In this document: positions 15,739 to 16,209 of the stretch, piece by piece
How positions within the stretch are numbered: position 1 is the stretch's first letter
Layout: the number at the start of each line of letters is the position of its first letter
DNA from: Thermodesulfobacterium sp.
Lineage (GTDB): Bacteria > Desulfobacterota > Thermodesulfobacteria > Thermodesulfobacteriales > Thermodesulfobacteriaceae
Direction: 5' to 3'
Assembly (NCBI GenBank): GCA_021163085.1
Contig: JAGGXL010000074.1
Coordinates: 1-16,209, forward strand
Length of the DNA: 16,209 nt
Translations under genes and position numbers: made by a program
Notes under the pieces: generated by a model
Database searches by the model: none
What the model saw: only the letters and a program-made list of their open reading frames with translations
What the model was told of the DNA's origin: nothing

Positions 15739-15774
15739 TGTGACATTTCAAAATAGTAATTAAGTGTGACATTT
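15739..15774. repeat. Two direct copies of tgtgacattt, 26 bp apart
   Basis: Copies lie at 15739-15748 and 15765-15774, upstream of the transposase. Their context is extended in part (aaatgtgacatttcaaaa and aagtgtgacattttaaat). They are best read as transposase-binding repeats of the insertion sequence end. The spacing of 26 bp is about two and a half helical turns. Confidence 0.6.
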
Positions 15775-15775
15775 T

Positions 15776-16044
15776 AAATTTGAAACCACATGCACTATTT
15801 TAGACTTGACATATTTATAATTTTTAAATAACTTATAGAGTATAAATGCGTTTTATTAAAAGGAGTAACAACTTTGTTATAGACAAATAAAAATGTAGAA
15901 AAAAGGACATCAGAAAAAAAAGTCACTAAGGAGGGCGTAGAAAGCATTGCAGAAAACCGAGATTTTTAAAATTTTGAAGATGGTTAATTAGTGGAAAATA
16001 AAAATATGGAAAAATCGGAAATTTGTGAGAGGTAGTCATAAACT
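15776..16044 (+). promoter_or_regulatory. Leader and promoter region before pilM
   Basis: These 269 bases carry no convincing gene. A perfect -35 hexamer TTGACA lies at 15806-15811; the -10 at the best spacing (TAACTT, 15829-15834) is poor, and TATAGA a few bases on is at a long spacing. A 6-bp palindrome, taacaa-ct-ttgtta (15866-15879), follows and could bind a dimeric regulator. Farther down, ccgagattttt (about 15957-15967) and ggaaaaatcgg (about 16009-16019) can pair imperfectly. The cores of the cyclic-di-GMP riboswitches, which are often found before pilus genes, are not visible. GAGAGGT (about 16027-16033) is a weak ribosome site for the ATG at 16045. Confidence 0.4.
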
Positions 16045-16209
16045 ATGGTGAATAAAATTTTTTCTAAGGTTATTAAAACTATAACTACAGGTGGTTCAAG
16101 AAAAAAAGGAATTTTAGCCTTTGATCTGGGGACCTATTCCATAAAAATAGCCGAAGTTCAGATTATTAAAGACGAGCCGGTTTTAACTAATTTTATACAA
16201 GGAAGAACA
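16045..16209 (+). CDS. pilM: Type IV pilus assembly protein PilM, N-terminal part
   Basis: The first 55 codons are visible and the gene runs off the right edge. After a basic start (MVNKIFSKVIKTITTGGSRK) comes KKGILAFDLGTYSIKIAEVQ, with the DxGxxSIKxxE pattern of the phosphate-1 loop of PilM, an actin-like ATP-binding protein. In other bacteria PilM sits on the inner face of the cytoplasmic membrane, binds the PilN N-terminus, and links the pilus or secretion alignment complex (PilNOP) to the motor. The basic lead-in of about 20 residues before the first strand is slightly longer than usual. PilN, PilO and PilQ would be expected next, outside the window. FtsA or another actin-like protein is less likely because of the SIK motif spacing. 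Confidence 0.75.
   Translation, partial: MVNKIFSKVIKTITTGGSRKKGILAFDLGTYSIKIAEVQIIKDEPVLTNFIQGRT

Larger units (their letters stand above)
14553..15775 (-). mobile_element. Decayed insertion sequence, ISNCY (IS1202-like) type
   Basis: The core is a broken DDE transposase at 14813-15684. The right side is marked by two copies of tgtgacattt at 15739 and 15765; repeats of the TGACATTT kind are, as far as I recall, common at the ends of IS481 and ISNCY elements. The left end is uncertain: no TGTGACA or TGTCACA occurs in 14479-14812, and only a loose resemblance (cctattttccaaaaaagtca near 14581-14600 against the right end read inward) was seen. The limits given are therefore approximate. No target-site duplication was found. 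The element lies in the divergent gap between the kamA-like gene and pilM and breaks neither. Confidence 0.55.

Noticed and set aside
15846..15890. A 14-codon plus-strand frame (MRFIKRSNNFVIDK)
   Set aside because: No ribosome site, very short, and no resemblance to a known leader peptide.
15776..16044. A cyclic-di-GMP (GEMM) riboswitch before pilM
   Set aside because: The conserved CGCACAGGGCAAACC-like core is missing; only stretches such as gcgtagaaagc are reminiscent and do not form the expected stems.

Overview
This is an AT-rich window with dense, mostly operonic genes whose proteins are rich in Lys, Glu and Ile. That composition, the vertebra-like packing of short intergenic gaps, Lgt plus a PilM-type pilus gene, and an S-adenosylhomocysteinase of the short-tailed type point to a low-GC, probably thermophilic, Gram-negative anaerobe. 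A Thermodesulfobacteria-like lineage would fit, but this is an inference from gene style; nothing in the window is a taxonomic marker by itself.

Layout. (1) Positions 1-4245, minus strand: one probable operon transcribed metK, ahcY, a DUF523-DUF1722 protein, riboflavin synthase (ribE) and a class-C-beta-lactamase-like serine hydrolase that runs off the left edge. The first two genes make S-adenosylmethionine and clear S-adenosylhomocysteine. (2) 4246-4474: a divergent, AT-rich control region with nested inverted repeats and a candidate alaS promoter. (3) 4475-9185, plus strand: alaS, an unrecognised 222-residue protein, nth (endonuclease III) and lgt (prolipoprotein diacylglyceryl transferase), tightly packed. 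(4) 9144-14478, minus strand: a second operon transcribed kamA-like radical SAM gene, family 2 glycosyltransferase, recG, and a prephenate dehydrogenase (tyrA) whose 3' end overlaps lgt antisense by 42 bases. (5) 14479-15775: a decayed insertion sequence of the ISNCY (IS1202-like) type, with its transposase broken by a frameshift near the start and a stop codon near the end, plus a perfect 13-bp inverted repeat in the AT-rich DNA beyond it. (6) 15776-16209: a leader of about 270 bases and the first 55 codons of pilM, a type IV pilus assembly ATPase-like gene, on the plus strand.

Most of the window is housekeeping. The points most worth a second look are the KamA-family enzyme, which lacks both aspartates that lysine 2,3-aminomutase uses to hold lysine; the DUF523-DUF1722 protein placed inside the methyl-cycle operon; the unrecognised 222-residue gene after alaS; and the structured non-coding DNA at 4314-4443 and 14664-14700. 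I see no convincing new multi-gene defence or mobile system, no CRISPR array, and no tRNA or rRNA gene.
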